From Bacillus subtilis (GTDB lineage: Bacteria; Bacillota; Bacilli; Bacillales; Bacillaceae_C), in the NCBI RefSeq assembly GCF_008764245.1, contig NZ_VTQV01000016.1, positions 21,442-85,441 on the forward strand: a stretch of DNA of 64,000 nucleotides, read 5' to 3'. This document shows, in pieces, positions 52,629 through 63,940 of this stretch (position 1 is the stretch's first letter; every line of letters starts with the position of its first letter). A program made the position numbers and the translations under genes. The notes under the pieces are model-generated. The model was not told the origin of the DNA and ran no database searches. It saw nothing but the letters and a program-made list of their open reading frames with translations.

Positions 52629-53606
52629 CTATTTTAAATCTTGCTTTCCATCCAGTCTAATGATTCTTTCTTCATCCATCAGTTTCGTTACGGTGCCAAT
52701 TTTTAAATTCTGAGCATGTATTTCTGTAATTAATGTGTCCAATGATTTGGCAGTAGGTTCTGTTGGATGCATAAGAATCATGGCACCAGGATGAACGTTT
52801 GACATTACTCTTTGAATTAAGGCTTGAGGTGAAGGTTTTCTCCAATCGATCGTGTCTACAGTCCACATAACTGTTTTTAATCCTTGTCGATGCGCAATTT
52901 CCACCGTTTCATCCCGGTAGGCTCCACTTGGTGGTCCAAACCATGTTGGGGTAATATTAGTCGTTGCTTCGATAATATCATTTGTCTTTGATAGTTCTTC
53001 TTTCATTTGTTCCGTACTAATATTCGCCATGTTGGGATGGCTATAAGAATGATTCCCTATTTCATGACCACTGTCAACAATCATTTTCGCTAATTCGGGA
53101 TTTTCTTTTACCCAGCGCCCCTCTAAAAAAAATGTAGCATTGATTTTATGCTCTTTTAAGGTTGCAAGCATGGGAGGAATATATTCATTTCCCCAGGCAA
53201 CATTGATCAGAAAACTAACCATGGGTTTATCAGGGTGGCCGCGATAAATTGGCGCAGGCGGTAAATCTGTTAAATGAACTTTTGGTTTAACCTGAGTAAA
53301 GACTAACTTCCGCTCATCAAATACTTTTTTCTTTTTCATTTTTTGATAAGAAGCCTTTTCGTCGACACGAATGCCATTATATCCAGGCATAGCTTTCCAT
53401 ACTCGGTCGATTTTCGCATCTTGGGAATCCACCCGGTAATATTCCGCTGCTTCTATAATTTGGTTATATAAATCATCTTGCCCTTTGCTTGTAGGTACAT
53501 ACCCATTTTTCAATTGTCCTAAATACTGATTTGTATATGGATTAAAAATGGCAGATATTGATAGAATAGCAATCAGTGTAAAGGCTATCAAGTTTTTTGC
53601 ACTCAA
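52629..53606 (-). CDS. ylxY: Polysaccharide deacetylase-like protein YlxY
   Basis: 325 aa. N-terminal signal or anchor (about 5-22), pro-region, then a NodB domain at about 125-315: metal-binding HSYSHPN and PPSGAYRDE are present, but the usual TFDDGP motif is replaced by INVAWGNEYIP, losing the catalytic Asp pair. Extracellular. Sporulation-related in B. subtilis. Either inactive or mechanistically altered. Start reads MSAKNLIAF. Confidence 0.93.
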   Translation of the reverse strand: MSAKNLIAFTLIAILSISAIFNPYTNQYLGQLKNGYVPTSKGQDDLYNQIIEAAEYYRVDSQDAKIDRVWKAMPGYNGIRVDEKASYQKMKKKKVFDERKLVFTQVKPKVHLTDLPPAPIYRGHPDKPMVSFLINVAWGNEYIPPMLATLKEHKINATFFLEGRWVKENPELAKMIVDSGHEIGNHSYSHPNMANISTEQMKEELSKTNDIIEATTNITPTWFGPPSGAYRDETVEIAHRQGLKTVMWTVDTIDWRKPSPQALIQRVMSNVHPGAMILMHPTEPTAKSLDTLITEIHAQNLKIGTVTKLMDEERIIRLDGKQDLK

Positions 53607-53664
53607 TCAGCTCTACCTCCTTCATCATAAAATATGAAAAAGGCGGACAGGTTAGAACTAAATA

Positions 53665-53700
53665 AGAAAAGCGGAAGGCGTTTGCCCAGAGGCGACATAA
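53665..53700. repeat. Dispersed intergenic repeat, copy 2 (truncated)
   Basis: Begins AGAAAAGCGGAAGGCG, the complement of the right end of the 40180-40234 repeat, then diverges (TTTGCCCAGAGGCGAC). Confidence 0.5.
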
Positions 53701-53731
53701 GATAATACAATCACTGTTGCAAAAACATGAG

Positions 53732-53758
53732 AAAAAACGGGGAATCTCCCCGTTTTTT
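53732..53758 (-). terminator. pnpA terminator
   Basis: AAAAAACGGGGA/TCCCCGTTTTTT perfect 12-bp stem with a 3-base loop, overlapping the stop codon. Confidence 0.92.
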
Positions 53759-55877
53759 ATTCATCCGTTTTCTGATTTTCTTTTTGGTCTTTTAAAACCA
53801 CTTTTCTAGATGCATTTACACGTCCATGGTTATCAATTTCAATTACTTTTACAAGGATTTCATCTCCAAGAGAAACAACATCTTCCACTTTATTAACTCT
53901 TTGCTCATCCAATTGGGAAATATGAATAAGTGCATCTTTCCCAGGGAACAGTTCAACAAACGCACCAAATTTTTCAATTCGCTTTATTTTTCCTAAATAC
54001 ATTTGTCCTACTTCTACTTCTCGGACTAGGTCCTCGATGATTTTCTTTGCTTTTGCATTCATTGCTTGATCAGCAGAAGAGATAAACACTTTACCATCTT
54101 GCTCGATGTCGATTTTTACACCAGTTTCTTCAATAATCTTATTAATTTGTTTACCGCTTGGCCCAATGACATCTCTAATTTTGTCAGGATTAATATGCAT
54201 CGTTAAAATTTTAGGCGCATATTTTGATAATTGTTCTTTTGGTGTTGAAATGGTAGATAACATTGAATTAAGAATATGCATACGGCCTTCTTTTGCCTGT
54301 TGTAACGCTTCTTCAAGGATTTCACGAGAAAGTCCCGCTATTTTTATATCCATTTGGAGAGCTGTAACACCCTTCTCTGTCCCAGCTACTTTAAAATCCA
54401 TATCTCCAAGATGGTCTTCCATTCCCTGAATATCTGTTAAGATCGTGTAATGCTCCCCAGACTTCACAAGTCCCATAGCAATACCCGCAACCGGCGCTTT
54501 AATTGGAACACCAGCATCCATCATCGCTAATGTGCTTGCACAAATACTAGCCTGCGAAGTGGAACCATTTGATTCGAGCACTTCTGAAACAAGTCGAATG
54601 GTGTATGGAAAATCTGCTTCATTTGGAATAACAGGTTCTAAAGCTCGTTCACCTAATGCACCATGACCAATTTCTCGTCGGCCAGGACCACGGACAGGAC
54701 CTGTTTCCCCTACACTGAAATGCGGGAAATTATAATGGTGCATGAAGCGTTTCGATTCTTCGATACCTAATCCATCTAAAATTTGCACATCACCTAAAGC
54801 TCCTAGTGTACATATGCTCAAAGCTTGAGTTTGTCCACGAGTGAATAGGCCTGAACCATGTGTTCTAGGTAACAGATTGACCTCTGAGGATAACGGGCGG
54901 ATTTCATGAGGTTTTCTACCATCCGGGCGAATTTTCTCCACTGTAATCAATCTGCGAACTTCTTCTTTCACAAGGTCATCTAAAACTCGCTTCACCTGTT
55001 TAATGGTCTCTTCTTCTATGTCCTCTTTTGCTTCATACATAGAAATAACATGATCTTTCACGTTTTGAATCGCTTCTTCACGTGCATGTTTTTCTTCCAC
55101 TTGAATCGCTTCGACAAGAGCTTGTTCACACATTTCACGAACTTCTGCATCCAAGTCAGAATTTACCTCATATAATGAAACTTCTCTTTTGGCTTTTCCT
55201 ACTTTGCTCACAATTTCTTCTTGAAATTGAATTAATTTCTTAATTTCTTCATGGCCAAACATAATCGCCTCAAGCATTGTTTCTTCAGGTACTTCTAGGG
55301 CCCCTGCTTCCACCATGTTTATGGCATCCTTCGTACCAGCTACACTTAAATTGATATCACTTTTTTCCATTTGTTCCACGGTTGGGTTCACAATAAACTG
55401 ACCATCAATTCTGCCAACTACTACACCAGCTATCGGCCCTTCGAATGGAACATCGGAAATACAAAGTGCAAGAGATGATCCGAACATAGCGGCCATTTCT
55501 GAAGAACAGTCTTGATCCACACTCATCACAATATTCACTATTTGCACTTCATTACGGAATCCATCTGCAAACAGAGGACGAATCGGTCGATCGATCAGTC
55601 TACTTGCAAGGATTGCTTTTTCACTTGGTCTTCCTTCTCGCTTTATAAATCCTCCGGGAATTTTCCCTACTGCATATAATCTTTCTTCATAATTAACCGT
55701 TAACGGAAAGAAATCAACTGCTTTTGCTTCCTTTGAAGCAGTTGCAGTACTTAAAACAGCTGTATCACCGTAACGAATTAAAGCGGCACCACTAGCCTGC
55801 TTAGCTAATTGCCCGATTTCGACAGTCAAAGTTCGGCCTGCCCAGTCCATACTAAAAACTTCTTTCTTCTGTTCCAT
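53757..55877 (-). CDS. pnpA: Polynucleotide phosphorylase
   Basis: 706 aa. Two RNase PH domains (1-240 and about 310-540, [24 protein letters not shown]), then KH (about 555-615, [15 protein letters not shown]) and S1 (about 620-690, [19 protein letters not shown]). 3'-5' phosphorolytic exonuclease, trimeric. ATG with GAGAGGAAA. Preceded by a 360-bp leader holding a large hairpin (55990-56121) and separated from rpsO by a terminator. Confidence 0.98.
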   Translation of the reverse strand: MEQKKEVFSMDWAGRTLTVEIGQLAKQASGAALIRYGDTAVLSTATASKEAKAVDFFPLTVNYEERLYAVGKIPGGFIKREGRPSEKAILASRLIDRPIRPLFADGFRNEVQIVNIVMSVDQDCSSEMAAMFGSSLALCISDVPFEGPIAGVVVGRIDGQFIVNPTVEQMEKSDINLSVAGTKDAINMVEAGALEVPEETMLEAIMFGHEEIKKLIQFQEEIVSKVGKAKREVSLYEVNSDLDAEVREMCEQALVEAIQVEEKHAREEAIQNVKDHVISMYEAKEDIEEETIKQVKRVLDDLVKEEVRRLITVEKIRPDGRKPHEIRPLSSEVNLLPRTHGSGLFTRGQTQALSICTLGALGDVQILDGLGIEESKRFMHHYNFPHFSVGETGPVRGPGRREIGHGALGERALEPVIPNEADFPYTIRLVSEVLESNGSTSQASICASTLAMMDAGVPIKAPVAGIAMGLVKSGEHYTILTDIQGMEDHLGDMDFKVAGTEKGVTALQMDIKIAGLSREILEEALQQAKEGRMHILNSMLSTISTPKEQLSKYAPKILTMHINPDKIRDVIGPSGKQINKIIEETGVKIDIEQDGKVFISSADQAMNAKAKKIIEDLVREVEVGQMYLGKIKRIEKFGAFVELFPGKDALIHISQLDEQRVNKVEDVVSLGDEILVKVIEIDNHGRVNASRKVVLKDQKENQKTDE

Positions 55878-55989
55878 GCAATAATTTCCTCTCTTTCAAA
55901 TTGCGATTAAGTCGCTTGTTATTATTTTGAACAACTATAGAAAATAAGTGAATGTAATTTGTTGGAACCTGGACCGCTAGCTGAACCAC

Positions 55990-56121
55990 TGAACATTAGA
56001 CATAAATATGAAAAATTAAGAACCATCATTGATCTAGACTTTATGAACATCCTTTTTATGTATAAATGTCTACCAAGCCAGCACTCATGGACCTTAGCTT
56101 CATATTCATGTCCAATGTTCA
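55990..56121 (-). ncRNA. Structured pnpA 5' leader, long hairpin
   Basis: Two 23-base arms (55990-56012 and 56099-56121) pair with only two non-Watson-Crick positions; both are G-U in minus-strand RNA but A-C in plus-strand RNA, so the structure belongs to the pnpA mRNA. Pairing partly extends inward. A separate CATGC/GCATG hairpin lies just before it. No convincing protein frame in this interval. In Escherichia coli a leader hairpin is the RNase III site for Pnp autoregulation. Confidence 0.5.
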
Positions 56122-56201
56122 GTTCTGCCATGCTCTGCATGACAGTCCTTCTGTAATTGCCCCAGTCAGCGTATCACAGGATTCCCGATAAACTACCTAA
56201 C

Positions 56202-56227
56202 AAAAAAGCGGGAAATCTCCCGCTTTT
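56202..56227 (-). terminator. rpsO terminator
   Basis: AAAAGCGGGAG/CTCCCGCTTTT stem with T-run. Confidence 0.92.
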
Positions 56228-56236
56228 GTCTCTTTA

Positions 56237-56506
56237 TTATCTACGCAATCCAAGTCTGTTAATTAGTTCACGATAGCGCTGCACATCTTTATTACGAAGA
56301 TAAGTTAAAAGATTGCGGCGTCGGCCTACCATTTTCATCAATCCGCGTCTTGAATGATGATCCTTCTTATGCACGCGAAGATGATCGTTCAATCTGTTAA
56401 TTTCATCTGTCAAAACAGCAATTTGAACTTCTGGAGAACCAGTATCAGTATCATGAATTTTAAATTCATTAATGATTTCGTTTTTACGTTCTTGAGAAAT
56501 CGCCAT
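56237..56506 (-). CDS. rpsO: Ribosomal protein S15
   Basis: 89 aa from MAISQERK; the frame opens three codons earlier. Conserved blocks [37 protein letters not shown]. Binds 16S rRNA helices 20-22. The roughly 75-nt leader between promoter and start has repeated TTGC-type pairing options; S15 autoregulates through its leader in Geobacillus, but I cannot confirm the motif here. Confidence 0.98.
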   Translation of the reverse strand: MAISQERKNEIINEFKIHDTDTGSPEVQIAVLTDEINRLNDHLRVHKKDHHSRRGLMKMVGRRRNLLTYLRNKDVQRYRELINRLGLRR

Positions 56507-56588
56507 CGTTTTCACCTCCTAATTTTTGCAAATCGCCTATTACCGAGCAATCGTTGGTGAGTCGAATTGCCAAGCAAAGGTTCTTGAT

Positions 56589-56617
56589 ACTGTACTAGAA
56601 TACAACTTTATAGTCAA
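56589..56617 (-). promoter_or_regulatory. rpsO promoter
   Basis: TTGACT-17-TACAGT on the minus strand, about 83 bases before the start codon. Confidence 0.7.
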
Positions 56618-56621
56618 AAAA

Positions 56622-57578
56622 TCAAGTTTCTTCGTTTAAAGAAGAAAAATATTCTTTTGTTTTTTCAACATCATTTTGAATTTCTGCTTTTAGCTGCTCA
56701 ATCCCATTGAATTTTTTTTCATCTCTAATTCTCTTATGCCATTCTATTGTGACAAGCTCACCATAAATTTCCTGCTCGAAATCGAGCAAATAAACTTCTA
56801 GTGATAATTGTTTTCCTTCTGGATTATGAAATGTAGGATTATATCCTACACTACACACTCCCTGCTTCCAGATGTTATTCACGAATACTTTTACAATATA
56901 TATGCCTATTTGAGGTAGAAAGTAGTCGCGATCAGTACTTATATTTGCAGTCGGATAGCCAATTGTCCTCCCTCGTTTTTTCCCATGAATAACAGTACCT
57001 TTTGTCGTAAAATAACGGCCAAGTAATTGGTTAGCTTTGACTATTTCTCCAGTTTGGATCGATTGGCGAATAGAGGTAGAACTAATTTTTTGATTATTTT
57101 TTTCTAATTTAGGGACAACGGTGACATCAAAAAAGCCTTCTGAGTGAATAGGTAATGTTGTCATATTCCCTTTTCCAAATTTTCCATATGTAAAATCAAA
57201 ACCAGCAACAGCATGTTTTACATGTAAATGGACCAAATAATTTTTAACAAATTCCTCGGGTAATAATTGAGAAAATTCTTTTGTAAAATGGACGATAAAT
57301 AAATAGTCCACATTTAAATCTTCCATTAATTTAATCTTATCTTCCACTGGTGTGATATATTGGACCCCTTCTTGGCCTTTTCCAAGCACAACAGATGGGT
57401 GCGGATCAAATGTCATGACTGCTGATTTTTGATTATGAAGTGAAGCCATCTCTTTTGCTTGGTTGATTACTTTTTGATGGCCTAAATGGACACCATCAAA
57501 AAAACCTAAGGCCATAACCAATGGTGGAAAGTCGCTACTAGTATAAGAATGTGGATAATCAAGTCGTATTACCTTCAA
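56622..57578 (-). CDS. ribF: Bifunctional riboflavin kinase/FAD synthetase
   Basis: 318 aa. N-terminal adenylyltransferase (ALGFFDGVHLGHQKVI, TSIRQ) and C-terminal riboflavin kinase (GRTIGYPTANIS, LLDFEQEIYGE). Makes FMN and FAD; called ribC in B. subtilis. 21 bases after truB in the operon. Confidence 0.97.
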   Translation of the reverse strand: MKVIRLDYPHSYTSSDFPPLVMALGFFDGVHLGHQKVINQAKEMASLHNQKSAVMTFDPHPSVVLGKGQEGVQYITPVEDKIKLMEDLNVDYLFIVHFTKEFSQLLPEEFVKNYLVHLHVKHAVAGFDFTYGKFGKGNMTTLPIHSEGFFDVTVVPKLEKNNQKISSTSIRQSIQTGEIVKANQLLGRYFTTKGTVIHGKKRGRTIGYPTANISTDRDYFLPQIGIYIVKVFVNNIWKQGVCSVGYNPTFHNPEGKQLSLEVYLLDFEQEIYGELVTIEWHKRIRDEKKFNGIEQLKAEIQNDVEKTKEYFSSLNEET

Positions 57579-57599
57579 GATTTTTCCTTCTTTCTGTTT

Positions 57600-58514
57600 T
57601 CAAAGTTTTACATTACGAATGACTTTAACAGGTTTAATAAGATCAGGTTTATTAGAATGTATATCATAAATAGCATAAGCCATATTGTGATAGCTCATTA
57701 CTACTGGACCTTGAGACCAATTTTCTGGAATAGGAAGCACAGCACCATTCATCACTCGCTCCAACAATAATTCATCCATCTCAAACATCGGTAAATGAAA
57801 TAAGCCTTTTTCTAAAGGAAATAGAAAATCAGCAATAGAACGATTCTCCTTGACTGATTGTTCAAGTTCTTCTAGGGTCACACATTCATTACGTGTAAAA
57901 GATCCTGAAGCAATTCTTGTTAAAGAAGACATATATGAAGGATATCCTAACTTCTCCCCTATCATCACCGCAAGCGTGCGAATATACGTCCCTTTACTAC
58001 AGTGAACTCGAAAAGAAAAACGTGCTTCACCCTCTTTCCATTCTATTTCATCATCCAACAAACATAAATCGTATATATGTACCTTCCTTTTTGGCCTTTC
58101 AACGGGAATACCAGCCCTAGCATATTCATATAATTTTTTACCATTTACTTTAACTGCAGAATACATCGGGGGCGTTTGTTCGATCACACCTGTCAAATCC
58201 TGCATGACATGTTTTATTTGCGCAATTGAAATAGGGATTTCTACCTTTTTCACCGCTACCGTTTCTCCCTCAGCGTCTTCCGTTGTGGTAGACCTTCCAA
58301 TCGTGACTTGCCCTTCATACACTTTACCAGCATTTGTTATGTATTCAGCAATTTTAGTTCCTTTCCCCAAACAAATAGGGAGAACACCATCTACTTCAGG
58401 GTCTAATGTTCCTGTGTGACCAACTTTCTTCATTTTTAATAATTTCCTTATTTTAAAAACACAATCATGAGATGTCAACCCTTTTGGCTTCCATAACGGG
58501 AGAATTCCATCCAA
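57600..58514 (-). CDS. truB: tRNA pseudouridine-55 synthase
   Basis: About 304 aa. Catalytic Asp in GHTGTLDPEVDGVLP, plus YEYARAGI and the Ser/Lys-Gly-Tyr block CSKGTYIRTLA; C-terminal PUA-like part. The start is uncertain: TTG (LDGILPLWKPKG) has GAGGG ten bases upstream; GTG three codons and GTG eight codons earlier lack spaced ribosome sites. Confidence 0.96.
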   Translation of the reverse strand: MDGILPLWKPKGLTSHDCVFKIRKLLKMKKVGHTGTLDPEVDGVLPICLGKGTKIAEYITNAGKVYEGQVTIGRSTTTEDAEGETVAVKKVEIPISIAQIKHVMQDLTGVIEQTPPMYSAVKVNGKKLYEYARAGIPVERPKRKVHIYDLCLLDDEIEWKEGEARFSFRVHCSKGTYIRTLAVMIGEKLGYPSYMSSLTRIASGSFTRNECVTLEELEQSVKENRSIADFLFPLEKGLFHLPMFEMDELLLERVMNGAVLPIPENWSQGPVVMSYHNMAYAIYDIHSNKPDLIKPVKVIRNVKL

Positions 58515-58540
58515 TTTATTCACTTCCCTCTTCCACACAA

Positions 58541-58625
58541 AAAATAGACTGCCTCAAGAATGAATTTAGACTGTTCTATTGCCATTCGCAATTTCTAGAA
58601 GAGCCCTACATTTCGTGAGACAGCC
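58541..58625 (-). terminator. Imperfect long hairpin between rbfA and truB
   Basis: GGCTGTCTCA/TGAGGCAGTC arms (G-U pairs) enclosing about 60 bases, then TATTTTTTG. Related in its arms to the dapA terminator. Probably partial, as the operon continues. Confidence 0.55.
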
Positions 58626-58640
58626 ATTAGCAAAAAGCTG

Positions 58641-58991
58641 CTATTCATCTTTCAATTCTTTCAGAATAGATTCAATTTTGTTTCCATAGCTAATAGATTC
58701 ATCAAATTCAAATGTGATTTCTGGTGTTTTACGCAAGCGGATTCTCTTTCCGATTTCCGATCTTATAAAACCTTTTGCTTTTGAGAGGCCTTTAAGAGTA
58801 TCTTCCATCTGGTCTTCATTTCCTAAAACGGAGATAAAAATTGTCGCTTGTTGTAAATCACCTGTTACTTGTACATCTGTAACAGTAACAAATCCCACTC
58901 GAGGGTCTTTAAGTTTTCTACCAATGATATCGCCGAGTTCTTTTTTCATTTGTTCCCCAACTCGATTGGCACGAACATTCATTTTTAACAC
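58641..58991 (-). CDS. rbfA: Ribosome-binding factor A
   Basis: 116 aa, KH-like fold ([58 protein letters not shown]). 30S maturation and cold adaptation factor. The usual length for Firmicutes. Confidence 0.97.
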   Translation of the reverse strand: MLKMNVRANRVGEQMKKELGDIIGRKLKDPRVGFVTVTDVQVTGDLQQATIFISVLGNEDQMEDTLKGLSKAKGFIRSEIGKRIRLRKTPEITFEFDESISYGNKIESILKELKDE

Positions 58992-59109
58992 CTCGCCTTT
59001 TCACTAGCATGTTCAAAGAAGATAAAAACAACCATATCGGCTGCCTTTTTCTACGAAGGGGAAAGCGAGCCATTCGTTGTTTGTTCACTTTTACTGGATT
59101 TTTAGCCAG

Positions 59110-59388
59110 TTAGAACCACTCATATTTTGTATCAATTCTTTCCCACTCGGGAAAAGAGTCTAGAAATTTTATTGCACGTTCCAACTCACGTTCAGCAACT
59201 TGGCGTGATGAAGAGACAGTAACTAGGGAGATGCCTGACAACTGCCAAACATCTTGTTGCCCCGTTTCTGCTACAGATATATTGAATTTTTGCCGTAACC
59301 TCGTTAAAATTCGTTGCAAAACAGCTCTCTTTTCTTTTAGGGAGTGTGCATCATAAATTCTAAATTCCAGTTCGACAAAACCAATCAA
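59110..59388 (-). CDS. ylxP: YlxP, DUF503 protein
   Basis: 92 aa, ferredoxin-like DUF503 fold ([47 protein letters not shown]). Linked to 30S assembly in some Firmicutes. Start overlaps the infB stop by 4 bases, so coupled. Confidence 0.95.
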   Translation of the reverse strand: MIGFVELEFRIYDAHSLKEKRAVLQRILTRLRQKFNISVAETGQQDVWQLSGISLVTVSSSRQVAERELERAIKFLDSFPEWERIDTKYEWF

Positions 59389-61688
59389 GCTCGTTCGATT
59401 TCCTTCATGACAAATGCCTCAATGACATCCTCTTCTTTAAGATCGTTGAAATTTTTAATAGTAATTCCACATTCATAACCTTGGCTAACTTCCTTCACAT
59501 CGTCCTTGAAGCGTTTCAAATCATCGATTTCTCCTTCATAGATGACGATGCCGTTTCTTATGATGCGTACACCACTATCACGCGTAATTTTTCCATCTGT
59601 CACATATGAACCAGCAATTGTACCAATTTTTGATACTTTGAAAGTTTGTCGAACTTCTGCTTGACCGATGACTTTTTCTTCAAATTCTGGGTCCAACATT
59701 CCTTTCATCGCTGCTTCAATTTCTTCAATTGCTTTATAAATCACTCTATGCAAACGTACATCTACTTTCTCAGAATCTGCAGCACGCTTAGCATTCACAT
59801 CAGGTCGTACATTAAAGCCTATTACTATGGCATTAGAGGCCGCAGCCAAGGTAATGTCTGACTCGTTAATCGCACCAACTGCCGTATGAATAATTTTAAC
59901 ATTAACGCCTTCCACATCTATTTGTCTAAGGGCAGCAGCAAGAGCTTCAGCAGAACCTTGAACATCAGCTTTCACAATGACATTCAAATCCTTCATTTCT
60001 CCTTGCTTCATTTGATCAAATAATGTATCGAGGCTTACCCGCGAACTTTCACCCCTAGAAGCCAGTAGAGCTTGCTGAGCCCGAGTTTCTCCAATTTGGC
60101 GCGCAGTCTTTTCATCTCCAAATACAACAAAGCGGTCGCCGGCTTGTGGAACATCGTTTAAGCCTGTGATTTCAACTGGTGTTGAAGGAGAAGCTTTTTT
60201 CACTCTTCTTCCTATGTCGTTCACCATAGCACGAACACGGCCAAATGTATTCCCCGCCACAATAGGGTCCCCAACATTTAATGTTCCATTCTGTACTAGA
60301 AGTGTCGCCACAGACCCTCTACCTTTATCAAGTTGAGCTTCAATCACCGTACCGATTGCTTTACGGTTTGGGTTAGCTTTTAATTCCTCTACTTCACTAA
60401 CTAACAGAATCATTTCTAGTAGATTGTCTATTCCTTCTCCCTTTAAAGCAGAAATGGGGACAAAAATTGTATCTCCACCCCAGTCTTCTGGAATAAGGCC
60501 ATGTTCTGTTAATTCTTGCATAACCCGATCTGGATTTGCTGTTGGCTTATCCATTTTGTTCACTGCAACAATGATTGGCACTTCCGCAGCCTTTGCATGG
60601 TTAATCGCTTCGATTGTTTGTGGCATAACTCCATCATCTGCTGCAACAACAAGAATTGTAATATCGGTAATCTTGGCTCCTCTTGCTCTCATTGTCGTGA
60701 AAGCAGCATGCCCAGGTGTATCAAGGAATGTAATCTTTTTGCCATTTTCCTCAATTTGATAGGCACCAATATGCTGAGTAATTCCCCCAGCTTCCCCTGC
60801 CGTAACCTTCGTATGACGTAAAGAGTCTAAAAGAGTTGTTTTCCCGTGGTCAACATGTCCCATGATGGTGACAACAGCAGGACGTTCCTGTAACTCAGCA
60901 TCTTCGTCTTCTGTAAAATAAACTTCAAGGTCTGTTGTATCTACAAGGATTTCCTCTTCCACTTCTACCCCATATTCACTACAAATTAATTCAATCGCAT
61001 CCCGATCTAATTCTTGATTAATCGTAGCCATAACACCGAGTAAGAAAAGTTTCTTGATAATTTCGGATGGCTCTCTATGCAACTTTTTCGCCAATTCCCC
61101 AACAGATAAAGACTCCGTAAAAACAATTTTCTCAGGTAACTCTTTTTGTTTCTTTGGGGCTGGTTGTGTTTGTGGTGTATTAGCTTTATTTCTGTGGTTA
61201 TTTCTATTTTGATTACCTTTTCTATTCTTGTTAAATGGTTTATTTCCACTTTTTGAAGCTGTTTGGGTTCCTTTATTATTCATATGTTGTTTATTTTGCT
61301 CCGTCTTTTGTTTTTTATCTGTCTGTTGTTGACCAGGCGACTGCTTAACAGATTGCTTAGATTTATTTTGTTGGTCATTTCCTTTTGCTTGTGGTTTTTT
61401 CCCCTCGCCCTTTTGTGGTGGCTTTTGTTGACCATGATGGCGACTTCTCTGATTCGATTGTGGCGACCTGTTTTGCTCATTCTTTTTTGGAAAGTTCTTT
61501 TTTGCATTCGTTTTGTTTGACGTATTTCCATTTTTTTGATAAGCAGCATCGAGTCGAGTGACTGTTTCTGCATCAATCATCGACATATGATTTCCTACAT
61601 CAATATTCATTTCTTTCAATTTATTAATAATTTCTTTACTTGTCTTGTTTTGCTTTTTTGCATATTCATAAACTCGTACTTTACTCAT
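59385..61688 (-). CDS. infB: Translation initiation factor IF-2
   Basis: 767 aa. Short IF2N helix (about 1-50), a long low-complexity Lys/Gln/Asn-rich linker (about 55-180), a second IF2N (about 190-240), and a GTPase with G1 [10 protein letters not shown]3 DTPGHAAF and G4 NKMD; C-terminal beta barrels bind fMet-tRNA. The linker is rich in KQNK-type repeats and probably disordered. Confidence 0.98.
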   Translation of the reverse strand: MSKVRVYEYAKKQNKTSKEIINKLKEMNIDVGNHMSMIDAETVTRLDAAYQKNGNTSNKTNAKKNFPKKNEQNRSPQSNQRSRHHGQQKPPQKGEGKKPQAKGNDQQNKSKQSVKQSPGQQQTDKKQKTEQNKQHMNNKGTQTASKSGNKPFNKNRKGNQNRNNHRNKANTPQTQPAPKKQKELPEKIVFTESLSVGELAKKLHREPSEIIKKLFLLGVMATINQELDRDAIELICSEYGVEVEEEILVDTTDLEVYFTEDEDAELQERPAVVTIMGHVDHGKTTLLDSLRHTKVTAGEAGGITQHIGAYQIEENGKKITFLDTPGHAAFTTMRARGAKITDITILVVAADDGVMPQTIEAINHAKAAEVPIIVAVNKMDKPTANPDRVMQELTEHGLIPEDWGGDTIFVPISALKGEGIDNLLEMILLVSEVEELKANPNRKAIGTVIEAQLDKGRGSVATLLVQNGTLNVGDPIVAGNTFGRVRAMVNDIGRRVKKASPSTPVEITGLNDVPQAGDRFVVFGDEKTARQIGETRAQQALLASRGESSRVSLDTLFDQMKQGEMKDLNVIVKADVQGSAEALAAALRQIDVEGVNVKIIHTAVGAINESDITLAAASNAIVIGFNVRPDVNAKRAADSEKVDVRLHRVIYKAIEEIEAAMKGMLDPEFEEKVIGQAEVRQTFKVSKIGTIAGSYVTDGKITRDSGVRIIRNGIVIYEGEIDDLKRFKDDVKEVSQGYECGITIKNFNDLKEEDVIEAFVMKEIERA

Positions 61689-61703
61689 CGGTTCACCCCC
61701 GTT

Positions 61704-62012
61704 TTATTCATCGAGCATTGAAATAAGTTTCTTTGCGAAACCTTCTTCCAGGACAGCCACAACCACTCTTTCATCCTTTCCTATAGAGCGGCCGAGTTTT
61801 TCTCTGGATTCTACAAAGCGGAAAGGAACATGGTAAAAAGTACATTTATCCTGTATTTTTTTAGAAGTATTCATGGAAGCATCTTTCGAAATTAAAATTA
61901 ATTTTGCCTTTTGTAATTTAATTTCCTTTAATACCAATTCTTCCCCTGAAATTATTTTTCTAGCTCGATTTGCCAAACCAAGCAGGTTCATCCAAGGGTC
62001 CTGCTTTCTCAT
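61704..62012 (-). CDS. ylxQ: YlxQ, L7Ae-family K-turn RNA-binding protein
   Basis: 102 aa, L7Ae/L30e fold ([45 protein letters not shown]). Binds kink-turn RNAs. Overlaps ylxR by 4 bases. Confidence 0.95.
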   Translation of the reverse strand: MRKQDPWMNLLGLANRARKIISGEELVLKEIKLQKAKLILISKDASMNTSKKIQDKCTFYHVPFRFVESREKLGRSIGKDERVVVAVLEEGFAKKLISMLDE

Positions 62013-62284
62013 TTTGACTCATCTTTCTGGACTAAAGTGAGTAATTCATCATAAATTGAATCCTCCACTTCAGCATTCAATTGTTTCGCAAACACATTAT
62101 TCTTTTTCGCGCTTAATATCGCTTCTTGGCTTAAAGAAACATAAGCTCCCCTTCCAGGTTTTTTACCCGTAGGGTCGATCGAAACTTCCCCTTCCTTGGA
62201 ACGAACGATTCGGATCATTTCTTTCTTAGGCTTCATTTCACCAGTAGCTAGACATTTTCTCAATGGCACTTTTTTCCGAGCCAT
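62009..62284 (-). CDS. rnpM: YlxR (RnpM), RNase P modulator
   Basis: 91 aa, DUF448 ([40 protein letters not shown]). Reported to bind RNase P RNA and modulate its activity in B. subtilis. 12 bases after nusA. Confidence 0.95.
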   Translation of the reverse strand: MARKKVPLRKCLATGEMKPKKEMIRIVRSKEGEVSIDPTGKKPGRGAYVSLSQEAILSAKKNNVFAKQLNAEVEDSIYDELLTLVQKDESK

Positions 62285-62296
62285 TTTTTCTCCCCC

Positions 62297-63424
62297 CTAT
62301 TCGATTTCATCCTCGGTTAAATCGAATGTTATATCTGAGGTATCCTCTTCTTCAAAAAACAGATCATCATTAAGAGGATATATCCCGGCTTCACGGGCAT
62401 CTGTTTCACTTTTAATGTCAATTTTCCATCCTGTAAGCTTAGCCGCAAGTCTTGCATTCTGCCCTCTTTTTCCAATCGCAAGAGAAAGTTGATAGTCCGG
62501 TACAATCACCGTTGTCGCCTTATCCTCTTCATCTATGATCACTTCTAAAACTTTAGATGGACTTAAGGCATTAGCCACGAAAACTTTTGGATCAGTCGAC
62601 CATTCTACGATATCTATTTTCTCGCCTTTTAGTTCATCGACAATGGCCTGGACTCTCGTTCCCTTGGGGCCAACACATGAGCCTACAGGGTCTACATCAG
62701 GATATTCAGTGCTAACCGAAATTTTCGAGCGGTCACCAGCTTCACGAGCAACAGACCGTAACTCTACCGTTCCATCATAGATTTCCGGAACCTCGATCTC
62801 AAAAAGTCTTTTCAAAAGACCAGGATGAGTTCGGGAGACGTAGATTTGTGGACCTTTTGTCGTTTTTTCTACTTTCGTGATATAAACTTTAATTCGATCA
62901 TGCGGTTTATACACTTCATTCGGCATTTGCTCACTTTGCGGTAAAATCGCCTCTATTTTCCCAAGACTAACATAGATAAATTTGGAATCATAACGTTGAA
63001 CAATCCCTGTCATAATATCATCTTCACGGTCAATAAATTCAGAATAAATAATACCCCGTTCCGCTTCACGAACCCGTTGAGTGACAACCTGCTTAGCTGT
63101 TTGAGCAGCGATGCGTCCAAAATCTTTCGGTGTTACTTCCAACTCAACAACATCTTCAATTTCATAGGCGGGATTTATTTTCTTTGCTTCATCGAGGGAG
63201 ATTTCCAGCCTTGAATCAAAGACCTCTTCCACTACATCTTTTCTAGCGAAAACCCGCATGGTTCCTGTTTCTAAATTAAGATCAACACGAACATTTTGCG
63301 CTTGATTGAAGTTTCTCTTATATGCTGACACGAGTGCAGCTTCAATTGCTTCGATCAAGACTTCTCTGCTGATCCCCTTTTCCTTTTCTAAAATAATGAG
63401 AGCATCCAATAATTCCGAACTCAT
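62297..63424 (-). CDS. nusA: Transcription elongation/termination factor NusA
   Basis: 375 aa, the short Gram-positive form without C-terminal repeats. N-terminal RNAP-binding domain (1-125), S1 (about 130-200), two KH domains ([40 protein letters not shown]), acidic tail. Operon between rimP and ylxR. Confidence 0.98.
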   Translation of the reverse strand: MSSELLDALIILEKEKGISREVLIEAIEAALVSAYKRNFNQAQNVRVDLNLETGTMRVFARKDVVEEVFDSRLEISLDEAKKINPAYEIEDVVELEVTPKDFGRIAAQTAKQVVTQRVREAERGIIYSEFIDREDDIMTGIVQRYDSKFIYVSLGKIEAILPQSEQMPNEVYKPHDRIKVYITKVEKTTKGPQIYVSRTHPGLLKRLFEIEVPEIYDGTVELRSVAREAGDRSKISVSTEYPDVDPVGSCVGPKGTRVQAIVDELKGEKIDIVEWSTDPKVFVANALSPSKVLEVIIDEEDKATTVIVPDYQLSLAIGKRGQNARLAAKLTGWKIDIKSETDAREAGIYPLNDDLFFEEEDTSDITFDLTEDEIE

Positions 63425-63439
63425 TAAATGTCATCCCCT

Positions 63440-63907
63440 TTAAAATTCTACAGCTAATCTGGCTTTTGATACTTTATTTAATGGCAGTTCAATTTTTTTG
63501 ATTCGTGTTTTTTCTTTCATTTCAATTGTAAGGATCTCATTGTCAAGGGCAATTAGACGACCTTCAATGGATTTATTTCCGTCAATCGGTTCATACGTAT
63601 TGATGTGTATCATTTTACCGATCGCCTTCACAAAATCTTTCTCTTTTTTCAACGGGCGTTCTGCTCCGGGTGAAGATACTTCTAAAAAATAATTATGAGG
63701 AATTGGATCCATCTCATCTAGTTGTGCGCTTAATCGCTCACTAACAAGACCGCATTCTTCGATATCAACGCCAGTTTCTTTATCAATAAATAGGCGTAAA
63801 AACCAGTTTTTTCCCTCTTTTACATATTCAACATCAACTAATTCTAGTCCCATATCATCAAGAATTGGCTCTGCGAGCTTTTCAACGAGGTCTGTAACTT
63901 TGCTCAT
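63440..63907 (-). CDS. rimP: Ribosome maturation factor RimP
   Basis: 155 aa, family-typical ([39 protein letters not shown]). Needed for 30S assembly. First gene seen of the rimP-nusA-ylxRQ-infB operon, with its start 93 bases from the window end. Confidence 0.97.
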   Translation of the reverse strand: MSKVTDLVEKLAEPILDDMGLELVDVEYVKEGKNWFLRLFIDKETGVDIEECGLVSERLSAQLDEMDPIPHNYFLEVSSPGAERPLKKEKDFVKAIGKMIHINTYEPIDGNKSIEGRLIALDNEILTIEMKEKTRIKKIELPLNKVSKARLAVEF

Positions 63908-63940
63908 AATTACCTCCAGAATTTCAAAGTTATAAGTGGA

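Noticed and set aside
55922..56140. 72-codon minus-strand frame in the pnpA leader
   Set aside because: No ribosome site, unlikely composition, and the sequence is better explained by paired RNA arms.
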